NCBI RefSeq assembly: GCF_001463905.1 | Contig: NZ_BBWR01000012.1 | Coordinates: forward strand, 186,001-250,000 | Direction: 5' to 3' | Length of the DNA: 64,000 nucleotides | Origin: Aureimonas frigidaquae | Lineage (GTDB): Bacteria; Pseudomonadota; Alphaproteobacteria; Rhizobiales; Rhizobiaceae | Part shown: positions 27,896 through 36,262 of the stretch, in pieces | Position numbering within the stretch: position 1 is the first letter of the stretch | Layout of the letters: every line of letters starts with the position of its first letter | Position numbers and translations under genes: made by a program | Notes under the pieces: model-generated | What the model saw: only the letters and a program-made list of their open reading frames with translations | Database searches by the model: none | Told to the model about the DNA's origin: nothing

Positions 27896-28840
27896 ATGAA
27901 GAAACTCGTCGCGGCACTTGCGGCTTCCGCCGCCCTCTTGACCGCCGGATCGGCCCTTGCCCAGGACAAGGAAATCGCCGTCATCGTCAAGACGGCGAAC
28001 TCCACCTTCTGGCAGAATGTCCAGAAGGGCGCGGACAGCGCCATGAAGGGCACCAGCGGCTACACGATGACCTTCCAGGGCCCGGCCTCGGAAGCGGCCA
28101 TCGCCGACCAGGTCAACATGGTGGACAATGCCGTCAACCGCAGCGTGGCCGGCATCGTCCTGGCGCCGTCCGACGCGGAGGCGCTGCTGCCGTCGATCCA
28201 AAAGGCCTGGGAAGCGCGCATTCCCGTGGTGCTGATCGACTCCGCCGTCTCCGACGCCGGCGCGGACTATTACCAGTCCTTCCTGGCGACCGATAACCGC
28301 GCCGCAGGCGAGCTCGCCGCCAAGGCGATGATCGAGCGGATCGGCACCGAGGGCAAGGTTGCCGTGATGTCCTATGTCGCCGGCGCCGGGTCCGAGATCG
28401 GCCGCGTGGGTGGCTTCACCGACTATCTGAAGGCAAACTCCAAGCTGGAGATCGTCGGCCCCTTCTATTCCCAGTCGCAGATGGCGACGGCTCTGAACCA
28501 GACCACCGACGTCCTGGCATCCAATCCGGACCTGAAGGGTATCTTCGGCGCCAACGAGCCTACGGCCATCGGCATGGGCCGTGCCCTCGCCCAGTCCGGC
28601 CGCGCCGGCCAGGTCGTCGGGATCGGCTTCGACGGCAACGAGGATCTGCAGGGCTTCGTCAAGGACGGCACGCTGGCGGCCATCGCGGTCCAGGGCTCCT
28701 TCCAGATGGGCGAACTCGGCATTCAGACGGTCGTCAAGGTCATCGGCGGCGAGAAGGTCGCCAAGACGCAGGATACCGGCGTGGTCCTGGTGACGAAGGA
28801 AAACATCGACACGCCCGAGGCCAAGAACGTCCTCTACTGA
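27896..28840 (+). CDS. Sugar ABC transporter substrate-binding protein, RbsB type
   Basis: A 314-residue periplasmic binding protein with signal peptide MKKLVAALAASAALLTAGSA and cleavage at ALA-Q. The mature protein is of the ribose-binding type: IAVIVKTANSTFWQNVQKGAD, VDNAVNRSVAGIVLAPSDA, SFLATDNRAAGELAAKAM and GIFGANEPTAIGMGRAL. A GGAGG ribosome site precedes it. Its gene follows the permease and is separated from the aldo/keto reductase gene by a 12-bp hairpin. Substrate is probably an aldose that the reductase then oxidises. Confidence 0.9.
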   Translation: MKKLVAALAASAALLTAGSALAQDKEIAVIVKTANSTFWQNVQKGADSAMKGTSGYTMTFQGPASEAAIADQVNMVDNAVNRSVAGIVLAPSDAEALLPSIQKAWEARIPVVLIDSAVSDAGADYYQSFLATDNRAAGELAAKAMIERIGTEGKVAVMSYVAGAGSEIGRVGGFTDYLKANSKLEIVGPFYSQSQMATALNQTTDVLASNPDLKGIFGANEPTAIGMGRALAQSGRAGQVVGIGFDGNEDLQGFVKDGTLAAIAVQGSFQMGELGIQTVVKVIGGEKVAKTQDTGVVLVTKENIDTPEAKNVLY

Positions 28841-28856
28841 TCCGCGCTCGGAGAAG

Positions 28857-28883
28857 TCCGGGCCTGGCCATGCCAGGCCCGGA
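28857..28883 (+). terminator. Intercistronic hairpin after the RbsB-type gene
   Basis: TCCGGGCCTGGC (28857-28868) and GCCAGGCCCGGA (28872-28883) form a perfect 12-bp stem with a 3-base loop in the 77-base gap before the aldo/keto reductase start. No T run follows, so partial termination or mRNA stabilisation is likelier than complete termination. Confidence 0.75.
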
Positions 28884-28917
28884 ACGAACATTTCGCATCC
28901 CGAAAGGCAGGCATGAC

Positions 28918-29925
28918 ATGAAGGTCAGCGATCGTCGCGCATTGGCGCGCACCGGACTGGAACTCACGGTGCTCGGCATCGGTGGCGCGCAGCTCGGCGG
29001 CCTCTACCGCACGATGACCGACGAAGCGGCGGCCGAGATCGTGGACGCCGCCTATGCGGCCGGCATCCGCTACTTCGACACCGCCCCCTTCTACGGCTTC
29101 ACGCGGTCGGAACGCCGCGTCGGCCATGCGCTCGAGCCCCGCCCGCGAGACAGCTACGTCCTGTCGACGAAGGTCGGCCGGTTGATGCGCCCGGATGACA
29201 GCGTCGGCGCCTTCGAACAGGGCTATGCCGAGCCCATGCCCTTCCGACCGCATTACGACTACAGCTATGACGGCATTCTGCGCTCGTACGAGGACAGTCT
29301 GCAGCGGCTCGGCCTGACCCGCGTGGATATGCTCTTCGTCCACGACATCGGAACGGCGACCCATGGCGCCGACAATGCCGGCTATTTCGAGCAGCTGACG
29401 CGCGGTGGCGGTTTCCGCGCGCTGGAGGAACTGCGCAGCGCCGGAGAGGTCCGCGGCGTCGGGCTCGGCGTCAACGAGCATCAGATCGTCGAGGCGGCGA
29501 TGGACGAGATGGACCTCGACTGCACCATGCTGGCGGGTCGCTACACGCTGCTCGAGCAGGACAGTCTGCGCATGCTGGACCGTGCCGCCAAAGCGGGCCA
29601 CGCCATCGTTGCGGCCGCGCCCTTCAATTCCGGCCTGCTGGTCGGCAATCGCAAGTTCAATTACGAGGACGCGCCCCAGGCCGTCATCGACCGCGCCGAC
29701 CGGCTTGCCGCCGTAGCGCGGGAGTTCGACGTGCCGCTGCCGGCGGCGGCGATCCAGTTCCCGCTGGCGCATCCGGCCGTGGTAGCGGTCAACACCGGAG
29801 CGCACCGTGTGGACCAGGTGCGGACCAGCGTCGACTGGTTCGAAACCCCCATCCCCGCCGCGTTCTGGACCGCACTGAAGGAGCGTGGCCTGATCGGCGA
29901 CGACGTTCCGGTGCCGGCATCCTGA
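28918..29925 (+). CDS. Aldo/keto reductase, D-threo-aldose (L-fucose/D-arabinose) dehydrogenase type
   Basis: A 335-residue TIM-barrel oxidoreductase. GIGGAQLGGLY and YFDTAPFYGFTRSERRVGHAL carry the catalytic Asp and Tyr of the family; LSTKVGRLM supplies the Lys and MLFVHDIG the His region. It resembles NAD(P)-dependent aldose 1-dehydrogenases, which oxidise L-fucose, D-arabinose or similar sugars to lactones; pyridoxal dehydrogenase is a related alternative. The start at 28918 is preferred over an upstream in-frame start inside the hairpin. Its place at the end of a sugar ABC operon supports oxidation of the imported sugar. Confidence 0.8.
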   Translation: MKVSDRRALARTGLELTVLGIGGAQLGGLYRTMTDEAAAEIVDAAYAAGIRYFDTAPFYGFTRSERRVGHALEPRPRDSYVLSTKVGRLMRPDDSVGAFEQGYAEPMPFRPHYDYSYDGILRSYEDSLQRLGLTRVDMLFVHDIGTATHGADNAGYFEQLTRGGGFRALEELRSAGEVRGVGLGVNEHQIVEAAMDEMDLDCTMLAGRYTLLEQDSLRMLDRAAKAGHAIVAAAPFNSGLLVGNRKFNYEDAPQAVIDRADRLAAVAREFDVPLPAAAIQFPLAHPAVVAVNTGAHRVDQVRTSVDWFETPIPAAFWTALKERGLIGDDVPVPAS

Positions 29926-30054
29926 CATGCGGATCGATGCGCACCCGCATGTCTGACGCATGGCCGTTCGCAGGAGCGCCTGGCCGATGCCCGAGTTTTA
30001 AGGTCATCTGCCGCAACGTCGAACCTGTAGACCTGTAACCGCCCTTGCTGGCGT

Positions 30055-32199
30055 CTATCGCCTCGGGACCTCACCGTTCTGCCGTTCGAGCGCCGCGGTG
30101 ATCTCCTCGGCGCACATGCCGTGGCCGAAGAGCCAGCCTTGCAGGTGGCTGCACCCGATCTCCCGCATCAGCGCCGCCTGCGCAGGCGTCTCGACACCTT
30201 CGGCCGTCACCGGCAGGTCGAGCGCCTGGCCGAGCTTCACCACGGCGGCGGCCATGCGCAGCCCCTTGCCGCCGCGCTCGGCCGCCTGCACGAAGGAGCG
30301 ATCCATCTTGATCCGGTCAATCGACAGTCGTTGCAGATAGCCGATGCTGGAATAGCCGGTTCCGAAATCGTCCAGCGATATGCGGATACCCCGCATGCGG
30401 AATTCGGACAGGATGGCCGCAGCCTCGTCCGGCCGGCGCAGGAGATGGCGTTCGGTAATTTCGAGGTCCAGCCGTGAGCTCGGAAACCCGGCCTGATCGA
30501 GCACCCGGTGGATGGAGCCGACGAGATCCCGATCCCAGAACTCGACCGGCGACAGGTTCACCGATATGCGGATGGGCCAGGCTTTCGCCGCGGCGCAGGC
30601 ATGGGCGAGGACCCGCCGCCCCAAGGCGTTGATCAGGCCGCTCTGCTCGGCCACCCGGATGAACTGGTCCGGCGGCACTTCCCCAAGCTGCGGGTGGTTC
30701 CAGCGCGCCAGTGCCTCGACCATCTCGATGCGGCCCGTGCCGGCGCTGACGATGGGCTGGAACACGACCCGCACGAGGTCGTTGTCGAGCGCCTCACGCA
30801 GGGCCCCCTCCATGACGTGACGGACCTGATTGGCGGCGTCCAGCTCCGTGTTATAGGCGAGCCAGCCGCGTTTGCCCCGCGACTTGGCAGCATACATGGC
30901 CACGTCCGCCCGGCGCATGAGCTCCTCGCCCTCCAACCCTTCCGCGCCGGAAGCGGCGCCCACGGTCACGCCGATATTGACGCTGTAGCCGCGCACCTCG
31001 AAGGCGGGATCGAAGGCGCGCAGGACACCATCGCAGGTGCGGCGCGGCTCCCCCTCCCGGCCGGGCATGAGGATGGCGAACTCGTCACCACCGGTGCGGG
31101 CGACCAGCGCATCCTCCGACGCCGCCGCGCCGATGCGCCGCGCCGCCTCGATCAGGAGCGCGTCGCCCATCGCATGGCCATAGACGTCGTTCGCTTCCTT
31201 GAAGCCGTCCAGATCCATGTAAAGGATCTGCATGTTGGGCCCCGCACCCCCCTCGCGCAGGACATCCTGGAACCTGCGGCGATTGGCAAGGCCCGTCAGC
31301 GCGTCGTGATAGGCGAGGTGCTGGATATTCACGCGGCTGGAGGTCAGTTCCTCATCGGCCCGGCGTGCGCGGTTGAGCACTGTGGCCGCCGCCGTGGTGG
31401 CGATGGCGCCGATGATGAACAGGCCCGGCAGGATCCGGTACAAGAGAACGGTTCCCGGGCGCTCGGGCATCCAGGCGAGTTGCCCGACGGAGGTGCCGTC
31501 CCGGCTGGTCAGCACCACGGCCTCCTCCGTATCGAGCACCCCCTCCGGCCCGACGATCCGCAGCGTGCCAAGCCGATAGCGCGACGCCATTTGCGCCAGC
31601 GCCTGTTCATCCAGCAGCATCGCGATGATCAGCGTGCGCGGCGGCCCGGGGGACAGGTCGGGCGAAGGCGTCAACGCCGTGAGCGCGGAGGCGGCGTAAG
31701 CGAAGATCCCGGCAGTGCTGTGGGAAAAGCCGCCGATCGCCTCCTGGCCGCGTATGCCCGGGCGGTTCGCATCGGTGATGCCGTACAGGATGGCGGGCCC
31801 GATCGCCGTCACGGCGTCCAGCGGGACATCGGCCGATTGCCCGTTTTCGTAGGAATAGATGGTCTTGCGGTCGTCCTCGACCACGAAGACATGCTGGTAG
31901 CCTTGGCGCGCGCCAAGATAGACGCTGATATTGTCGTCCGCCCACTGGCGGTCGAAGCCCCCCAGAAGGTGACGGGCGGCGTCGTCCCATATCGAATAGT
32001 CCTGCAGATCGTGGACGGCGAAATCCAATATCCCGTCCAGCGCGCTGGCAATGGCGATCCTGTCACGCTCCACATCCTGCCGGTTCTGGATCGCGGTCAG
32101 ATACCAGAGCAGCACCAGAAGCGCGACGAAGGACGTGACCGACAGCATGGCAAGCGGCAGCACATAACGACGCGGAAAGAAGCGGCGGATGGACTTCAT
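30055..32199 (-). CDS. CHASE4-GGDEF-EAL cyclic-di-GMP turnover protein
   Basis: A 714-residue inner-membrane protein. The first transmembrane helix is at about 13-35, then a periplasmic CHASE4 sensor with DFAVHDLQDYSIWDDA (about 59-74), a second helix at about 253-274, a GGDEF domain (motif TGGDEF at 369-374) and an EAL domain (EAL at 495-497). The EAL side has the expected SVNLSP, EITE, DDFGTGYSS, IKMDRSF and AEGVET motifs, so phosphodiesterase activity is likely. GGDEF is also intact, but the usual RxxD inhibitory site before it reads ASED, so product inhibition is probably missing. It controls biofilm or motility choice. Monocistronic. Confidence 0.92.
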   Translation of the reverse strand: MKSIRRFFPRRYVLPLAMLSVTSFVALLVLLWYLTAIQNRQDVERDRIAIASALDGILDFAVHDLQDYSIWDDAARHLLGGFDRQWADDNISVYLGARQGYQHVFVVEDDRKTIYSYENGQSADVPLDAVTAIGPAILYGITDANRPGIRGQEAIGGFSHSTAGIFAYAASALTALTPSPDLSPGPPRTLIIAMLLDEQALAQMASRYRLGTLRIVGPEGVLDTEEAVVLTSRDGTSVGQLAWMPERPGTVLLYRILPGLFIIGAIATTAAATVLNRARRADEELTSSRVNIQHLAYHDALTGLANRRRFQDVLREGGAGPNMQILYMDLDGFKEANDVYGHAMGDALLIEAARRIGAAASEDALVARTGGDEFAILMPGREGEPRRTCDGVLRAFDPAFEVRGYSVNIGVTVGAASGAEGLEGEELMRRADVAMYAAKSRGKRGWLAYNTELDAANQVRHVMEGALREALDNDLVRVVFQPIVSAGTGRIEMVEALARWNHPQLGEVPPDQFIRVAEQSGLINALGRRVLAHACAAAKAWPIRISVNLSPVEFWDRDLVGSIHRVLDQAGFPSSRLDLEITERHLLRRPDEAAAILSEFRMRGIRISLDDFGTGYSSIGYLQRLSIDRIKMDRSFVQAAERGGKGLRMAAAVVKLGQALDLPVTAEGVETPAQAALMREIGCSHLQGWLFGHGMCAEEITAALERQNGEVPRR

Positions 32200-32346
32200 G
32201 CGCGTTGGAGGGCTCCCCGGGTCATGATGCCCTGCGACGCTAGAACAAATGCGAATGCTCCGCGAACGGCTTTTTCGCTGCGGCTGCGAAAACGCATGCG
32301 CGCGGATGGGCCCAATGGAACGACCGAGCCGCGCGCAGCACCGCTG

Positions 32347-33195
32347 TCAGGCGGCGGAGCCCACCGCGCGGGCCGCCCGCTCGGCCACGCGCTGGCGGAT
32401 GCTCTCCACGTCGGCACGCGGCGTCGCGGCGAAGAGCTTGCGGGTGTAATCGTGCTGCGGATCGGAAAAGATCGCATCGCGCGAGGTATGTTCCACCGCC
32501 TGCCCGAGATACATGACCATGACCTCGTCGGCGATGTAGCGCACGACCGACAGATCGTGGCTGACGAAGACGTAGGTCAGGTCGAACTCGTCCTGCAGAT
32601 CGGCCAGAAGGTTCAGGATCTGCGCCTGGACCGACAGGTCGAGCGCGGAGACGGGCTCGTCCAGAACCAGGATCTGGGGCGACAGCATCAGCGCACGGGC
32701 AATGGCGATGCGCTGCCGCTGGCCGCCGGAGAACATGTGCGGATAGCGGTTGTAATGCTCCGGCAGGAGGCCGACCTTCACCAGCATTTCCTGCGCAAGC
32801 GCCCGCCGCTCGGCTGCGCTCCTGTCCGTGTTCAGAAGGAGCGGCTCGCACAGGACGTCGCCGACCTTCTGGCGCGGATTGAGCGAGCCATAGGGGTTCT
32901 GGAACACCATCTGCACCTTGCGGCGCATATCGCGCGTCACGCCGCTGCGGGCGATGTCCATCACCTCCCCGCCGATGCTCAATGTGCCGCTGGTCGGCGC
33001 GTCGATCAGGGTCAGAATGCGGGCGAGCGTGGACTTGCCCGATCCCGATTCCCCTACCACGGCGAGGGTGCGCCCCTTGGCCAGCGAAAAGCTGATGCCG
33101 CGCACGGCATGGACGGTGCGCGTCCGGCCGAAGATGCCCTTTGCCACATGATAGTCGCGCGTGATGTCGCGCGCTTCCAGGACGGCGGCGCTCAT
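32347..33195 (-). CDS. dppF: Peptide ABC transporter ATP-binding protein, DppF/OppF type
   Basis: A 282-residue ATPase: [14 protein letters not shown] (Walker A), VFQNPYGSLNPRQKVGDVL (Q-loop with the NPYGSLNPR typical of DppF/OppF), FSGGQRQRIAIARAL (signature) and LVLDEPVSALDLSVQ (Walker B), with no extended TOBE domain. It couples ATP hydrolysis to di- or oligopeptide import. Its start overlaps the dppD-like stop by four bases. Last gene of the five-gene operon. The substrate may be peptides or a related solute such as delta-aminolevulinate. Confidence 0.88.
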   Translation of the reverse strand: MSAAVLEARDITRDYHVAKGIFGRTRTVHAVRGISFSLAKGRTLAVVGESGSGKSTLARILTLIDAPTSGTLSIGGEVMDIARSGVTRDMRRKVQMVFQNPYGSLNPRQKVGDVLCEPLLLNTDRSAAERRALAQEMLVKVGLLPEHYNRYPHMFSGGQRQRIAIARALMLSPQILVLDEPVSALDLSVQAQILNLLADLQDEFDLTYVFVSHDLSVVRYIADEVMVMYLGQAVEHTSRDAIFSDPQHDYTRKLFAATPRADVESIRQRVAERAARAVGSAA

Positions 33196-34031
33196 GCCCG
33201 GCCCTCGCCTGCCATGAAGTCGGCCACGGTGGGCAGCCGGTCGCCCGTGGCGTTTTCCGGCAGGGCCGACAGGAGCGCCCGCGTATAGGGGGAGCTCGGA
33301 TTTTCGAACAGGGTCAAAACGTCGGCCTCTTCCATCTTGCGTCCCTTATACTGGACGACGACCCGGTCGGCCGTTTCGGCCACCACGCCCATATCGTGGG
33401 TAATCATGATCAGCCCCATGCCATGCTGCGCCTGCAACCCCATCAAAAGGTCCAGGATCTGCTTCTGGATGGTCACGTCCAGCGCCGTGGTGGGCTCGTC
33501 GGCAATGAGCAGCTTGGGGTTGCAGGCGATCGCCATTGCAATCATGACGCGCTGCGCCTGGCCGCCGGACATCTGGTGCGGATAGCTGCCGAGCCGCTCC
33601 GCCGCGTCGCGGATGCCGACCGCTTCCAGAAGCTCGACGGCCCGGTCGCGGCGCTGGCGGGCCGACAGGTCGGTGTGGACTTTCAGGACCTCGGTGATCT
33701 GCGTGCCGACCGTGAAGCACGGGTTGAGGCTCGACCCGGGTTCCTGGAAGATCATCGACATGTCCCGGCCCACGATGGTGCGCCGCTCGCGGCGGCCAAG
33801 GGTCCGAAGATCCCGCCCGTCGAACTGCATGAGGTCCGCCGACACGCGCGCCGTCCGGGGCAGGATTCCCATGACCGCGAGCATGCCGACCGATTTGCCC
33901 GATCCGGATTCGCCCACGATGGCCAGGACTTCGCCGCGGTCGACGGCAATGTCGACGCCGTCCACGGCGCGGAACAGGCCGGTGACGGTTTCGAACTCGA
34001 CCGTGAGGTTGCGTATTTCGAGAAGCGCCAT
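33192..34031 (-). CDS. dppD: Peptide ABC transporter ATP-binding protein, DppD/OppD type
   Basis: A 279-residue ATPase with Walker [18 protein letters not shown]-loop [16 protein letters not shown], signature [15 protein letters not shown] and Walker [16 protein letters not shown], ending in the short C-terminal oligopeptide extension ([10 protein letters not shown]). The ATG at 34031 lies 4 bases after the dppC stop; an upstream in-frame extension lies inside dppC. It pairs with the DppF-type subunit as a heterodimer. Confidence 0.88.
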   Translation of the reverse strand: MALLEIRNLTVEFETVTGLFRAVDGVDIAVDRGEVLAIVGESGSGKSVGMLAVMGILPRTARVSADLMQFDGRDLRTLGRRERRTIVGRDMSMIFQEPGSSLNPCFTVGTQITEVLKVHTDLSARQRRDRAVELLEAVGIRDAAERLGSYPHQMSGGQAQRVMIAMAIACNPKLLIADEPTTALDVTIQKQILDLLMGLQAQHGMGLIMITHDMGVVAETADRVVVQYKGRKMEEADVLTLFENPSSPYTRALLSALPENATGDRLPTVADFMAGEGRA

Positions 34032-34035
34032 GGGG

Positions 34036-34977
34036 TCAGCCCTTCCGCATCTTGGGATCGATGGCGTCGCGCAGGCCGTCGCCAATGAGGTTGATGGCCA
34101 GCACCGTGATCAGGATGGCGAGGCCGGGGAAGGTGACGACCCACCAGGCGCGCAGGACGAATTCCTGCGCCTCGGCCAGCATGGTGCCCCATTCGGGCGT
34201 CGGCGGCTGGGCGCCCATGCCCAGGAAGCCGAGCGCCGCGGCGTCCAGAATGGCGTTGGAGAAGGACAGTGTCGCCTGCACGATCAACGGCCCCAGGCAG
34301 TTGGGCAGGATGGTGCGGAACATCAGACGCAGCGGGCCGGCCCCTGCCACGCGCGCCGCGGTCACGTATTCGCGCTCCTTCTCGGCCATGACGGAGGCCC
34401 GGGTCAGCCGCACGAAATGCGGTTGCAGCACGAGCGCAATGGCGATCATGGCGTTCATCAAACCGGGGCCGAGCACCGCCACCAGCACCAGGGCCAGGAG
34501 GAGCGACGGGAAGGCCAGGATGATGTCCATCAGCCGCATGATGACCGTGTCGACGAAGCCGCGCACATAGCCAGCGATCATGCCGATGACGATGCCGGTG
34601 GAAACCGACAGGGTGACCACGAAGAGCCCGATAAAGAGCGAGTAGCGCGCGCCGTAGACGAGGCGCGAGAAGATGTCCCGCCCGACCGCGTCGGTCCCCA
34701 GGGGGAAGGCCCATTGCCCGCCCTCCATGAAGACCGGCGGGATCAGAAGCGCGGATCGGTTTTGCGCCGCCGGATCGTGCGGGGCGATGAAGGGCGCGAA
34801 GACGGCGACGAAGACGACGATCGAAAAGACGATCAGCCCGAGCACGGCGCCTTTGTTTTCGGCGAAATAGTACCAGAATTCGCGGAGCATCTGGCGGCGG
34901 ATGCCGCTCTCGGGCGGACGCTGCGGGATGAGGCTGCCGACGCCCTCTTCCGCTTCCTGGGCTTGGATATGGCTCAT
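34036..34977 (-). CDS. dppC: Peptide ABC transporter permease, DppC type
   Basis: A 313-residue inner-membrane permease with a cytoplasmic N-terminal tail, a first helix at AVLGLIVFSIVVFVAVFAPF followed by IAPHDPAAQNRSALL, the LGTDAVGRDIFSRLVYGAR motif typical of DppC/OppC, and the EAA loop AARVAGAGPLRLMFRTILPN. The start at 34977 has GGGGAA upstream. The in-frame extension upstream overlaps dppB and has no family resemblance. Confidence 0.88.
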   Translation of the reverse strand: MSHIQAQEAEEGVGSLIPQRPPESGIRRQMLREFWYYFAENKGAVLGLIVFSIVVFVAVFAPFIAPHDPAAQNRSALLIPPVFMEGGQWAFPLGTDAVGRDIFSRLVYGARYSLFIGLFVVTLSVSTGIVIGMIAGYVRGFVDTVIMRLMDIILAFPSLLLALVLVAVLGPGLMNAMIAIALVLQPHFVRLTRASVMAEKEREYVTAARVAGAGPLRLMFRTILPNCLGPLIVQATLSFSNAILDAAALGFLGMGAQPPTPEWGTMLAEAQEFVLRAWWVVTFPGLAILITVLAINLIGDGLRDAIDPKMRKG

Positions 34978-34991
34978 GATGCGTTCCCCGC

Positions 34992-35999
34992 TTACCGTGT
35001 CCGCACGCGCGGATTGATCAGACCGTAGGTGAGATCCACCAGTAGGTTCACGACCATGATGACGATGGCGATCAGGAGGAGTCCGCCCTGCACGACGGGG
35101 TAGTCGCGGCGGAACACCGAATCCACCATCCACTTGCCGATGCCCGGCCAGGAAAAGATGGTTTCCGTCAGGATGGCGCCGGCCAGGAGAACACCGACCT
35201 GCAGCCCGATCGTCGTGACCACCGGAATGAGCGCGTTGCGCAGCGCATGCACCCCGACCACCCGGAAGCCCGACAGGCCCTTGGCCCGGGCCGTGCGGAC
35301 ATAATCCTCGCTCAGCACCTCCAGCATGGCCGAACGCGTCTGCCGGGCGATCACCGCCAGCGGAATGGTCGCCAGCACGATGCCGGGCAGGATCAGGTGG
35401 CTGATGGCCGATTTGAAGGACCCCGCCGGCCCGACCAGGAGGCTGTCGATCAGCATGAAGCCGGTGACCGGCTGGAAGAAGTACAGGAGCGAAATGCGGC
35501 CCGAGACCGGCGTCCATCCAAGCGTGCCGGAAAACAGGATGATCAGGAGCAGGCCCCACCAGAAGATCGGCATGGAATAGCCGACCAGCGCCGTTCCCAT
35601 GATGGTCTGGTCGAACCAGGATCCGCGCTTGACCGCAGCGAAGACACCGGCCGGAACCCCGATGATCACCGCCAAGAGAATGGCGACCGTCGCCAGCTCT
35701 ACCGTTGCGGGGAAGAGGTTGAGAAACTCGTCCAGAACGGGCCGGCGCGTCACGATGGATTGGCCGAAATCACCCTGGAACAGCCCGGTCAGGTAATGCC
35801 AGAACTGGATGGGCAGCGGTTGGTCGAAGCCGAGCTGGGCCGAAAGCTGCGCATGGCGCTCCGGCGACATGCCGCGTTCGCCGGCCATCAAGAGCACCGG
35901 ATCGCCCGGCAGCAGCCGGATGAAGGAGAAGGCCACGATGGCGACCCCGACGAATGTCGGAATGAGCACGCCGATGCGTGAGATGAAAAATCGGAACAT
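34992..35999 (-). CDS. dppB: Peptide ABC transporter permease, DppB type
   Basis: A 335-residue inner-membrane permease that opens ISRIGVLIPTFVGVAIVAFS and has IRLLPGDPVLLMAGERGMS, the DppB hallmark, then six helices and the coupling loop TARAKGLSGFRVVGVHALRN. It lies about 260 bases after the dppA stop, a gap that holds a hairpin, and 14 bases before dppC. Confidence 0.88.
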   Translation of the reverse strand: MFRFFISRIGVLIPTFVGVAIVAFSFIRLLPGDPVLLMAGERGMSPERHAQLSAQLGFDQPLPIQFWHYLTGLFQGDFGQSIVTRRPVLDEFLNLFPATVELATVAILLAVIIGVPAGVFAAVKRGSWFDQTIMGTALVGYSMPIFWWGLLLIILFSGTLGWTPVSGRISLLYFFQPVTGFMLIDSLLVGPAGSFKSAISHLILPGIVLATIPLAVIARQTRSAMLEVLSEDYVRTARAKGLSGFRVVGVHALRNALIPVVTTIGLQVGVLLAGAILTETIFSWPGIGKWMVDSVFRRDYPVVQGGLLLIAIVIMVVNLLVDLTYGLINPRVRTR

Positions 36000-36207
36000 G
36001 GGGCTCGTTCTGCGAGGTTGTCTTAAGGTTCGGGGCCGGCCGTGTCCTCCAAGGCTCGTTGTCGAGCCGGAAGCTGCCGATCATGGGAGCACTTGAGAAG
36101 CGCCTGCCGCGCCCGGGCGACTGCCCCATGCACGCCGATGCGCGCCGTTGCCGCTCTGGCCTGCCCGGTCGCGGGGCATAGAGGCCACGCCGGGTTTCAA
36201 TCAAGCC

Positions 36208-36240
36208 GGAAGGGGGGCGACAAGACGCCGCCCCCCTTCC
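36208..36240 (-). terminator. Intercistronic hairpin after dppA
   Basis: GGAAGGGGGGCG (36208-36219) and CGCCCCCCTTCC (36229-36240) form a perfect 12-bp stem with a 9-base loop just after the dppA stop on the minus strand. No strong T run follows. The remaining 200 bases or so up to dppB show no gene. Confidence 0.75.
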
Positions 36241-36262
36241 TCAAGGTCGCAATCGGCAACCC

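Noticed and set aside
30508-33288. Very long plus-strand open frame (over 900 codons)
   Set aside because: It lies antisense to the GGDEF-EAL and dppF genes, has no recognisable domains and a composition (Arg/His/Asp/Gly-rich) typical of the shadow frame of GC-rich genes.
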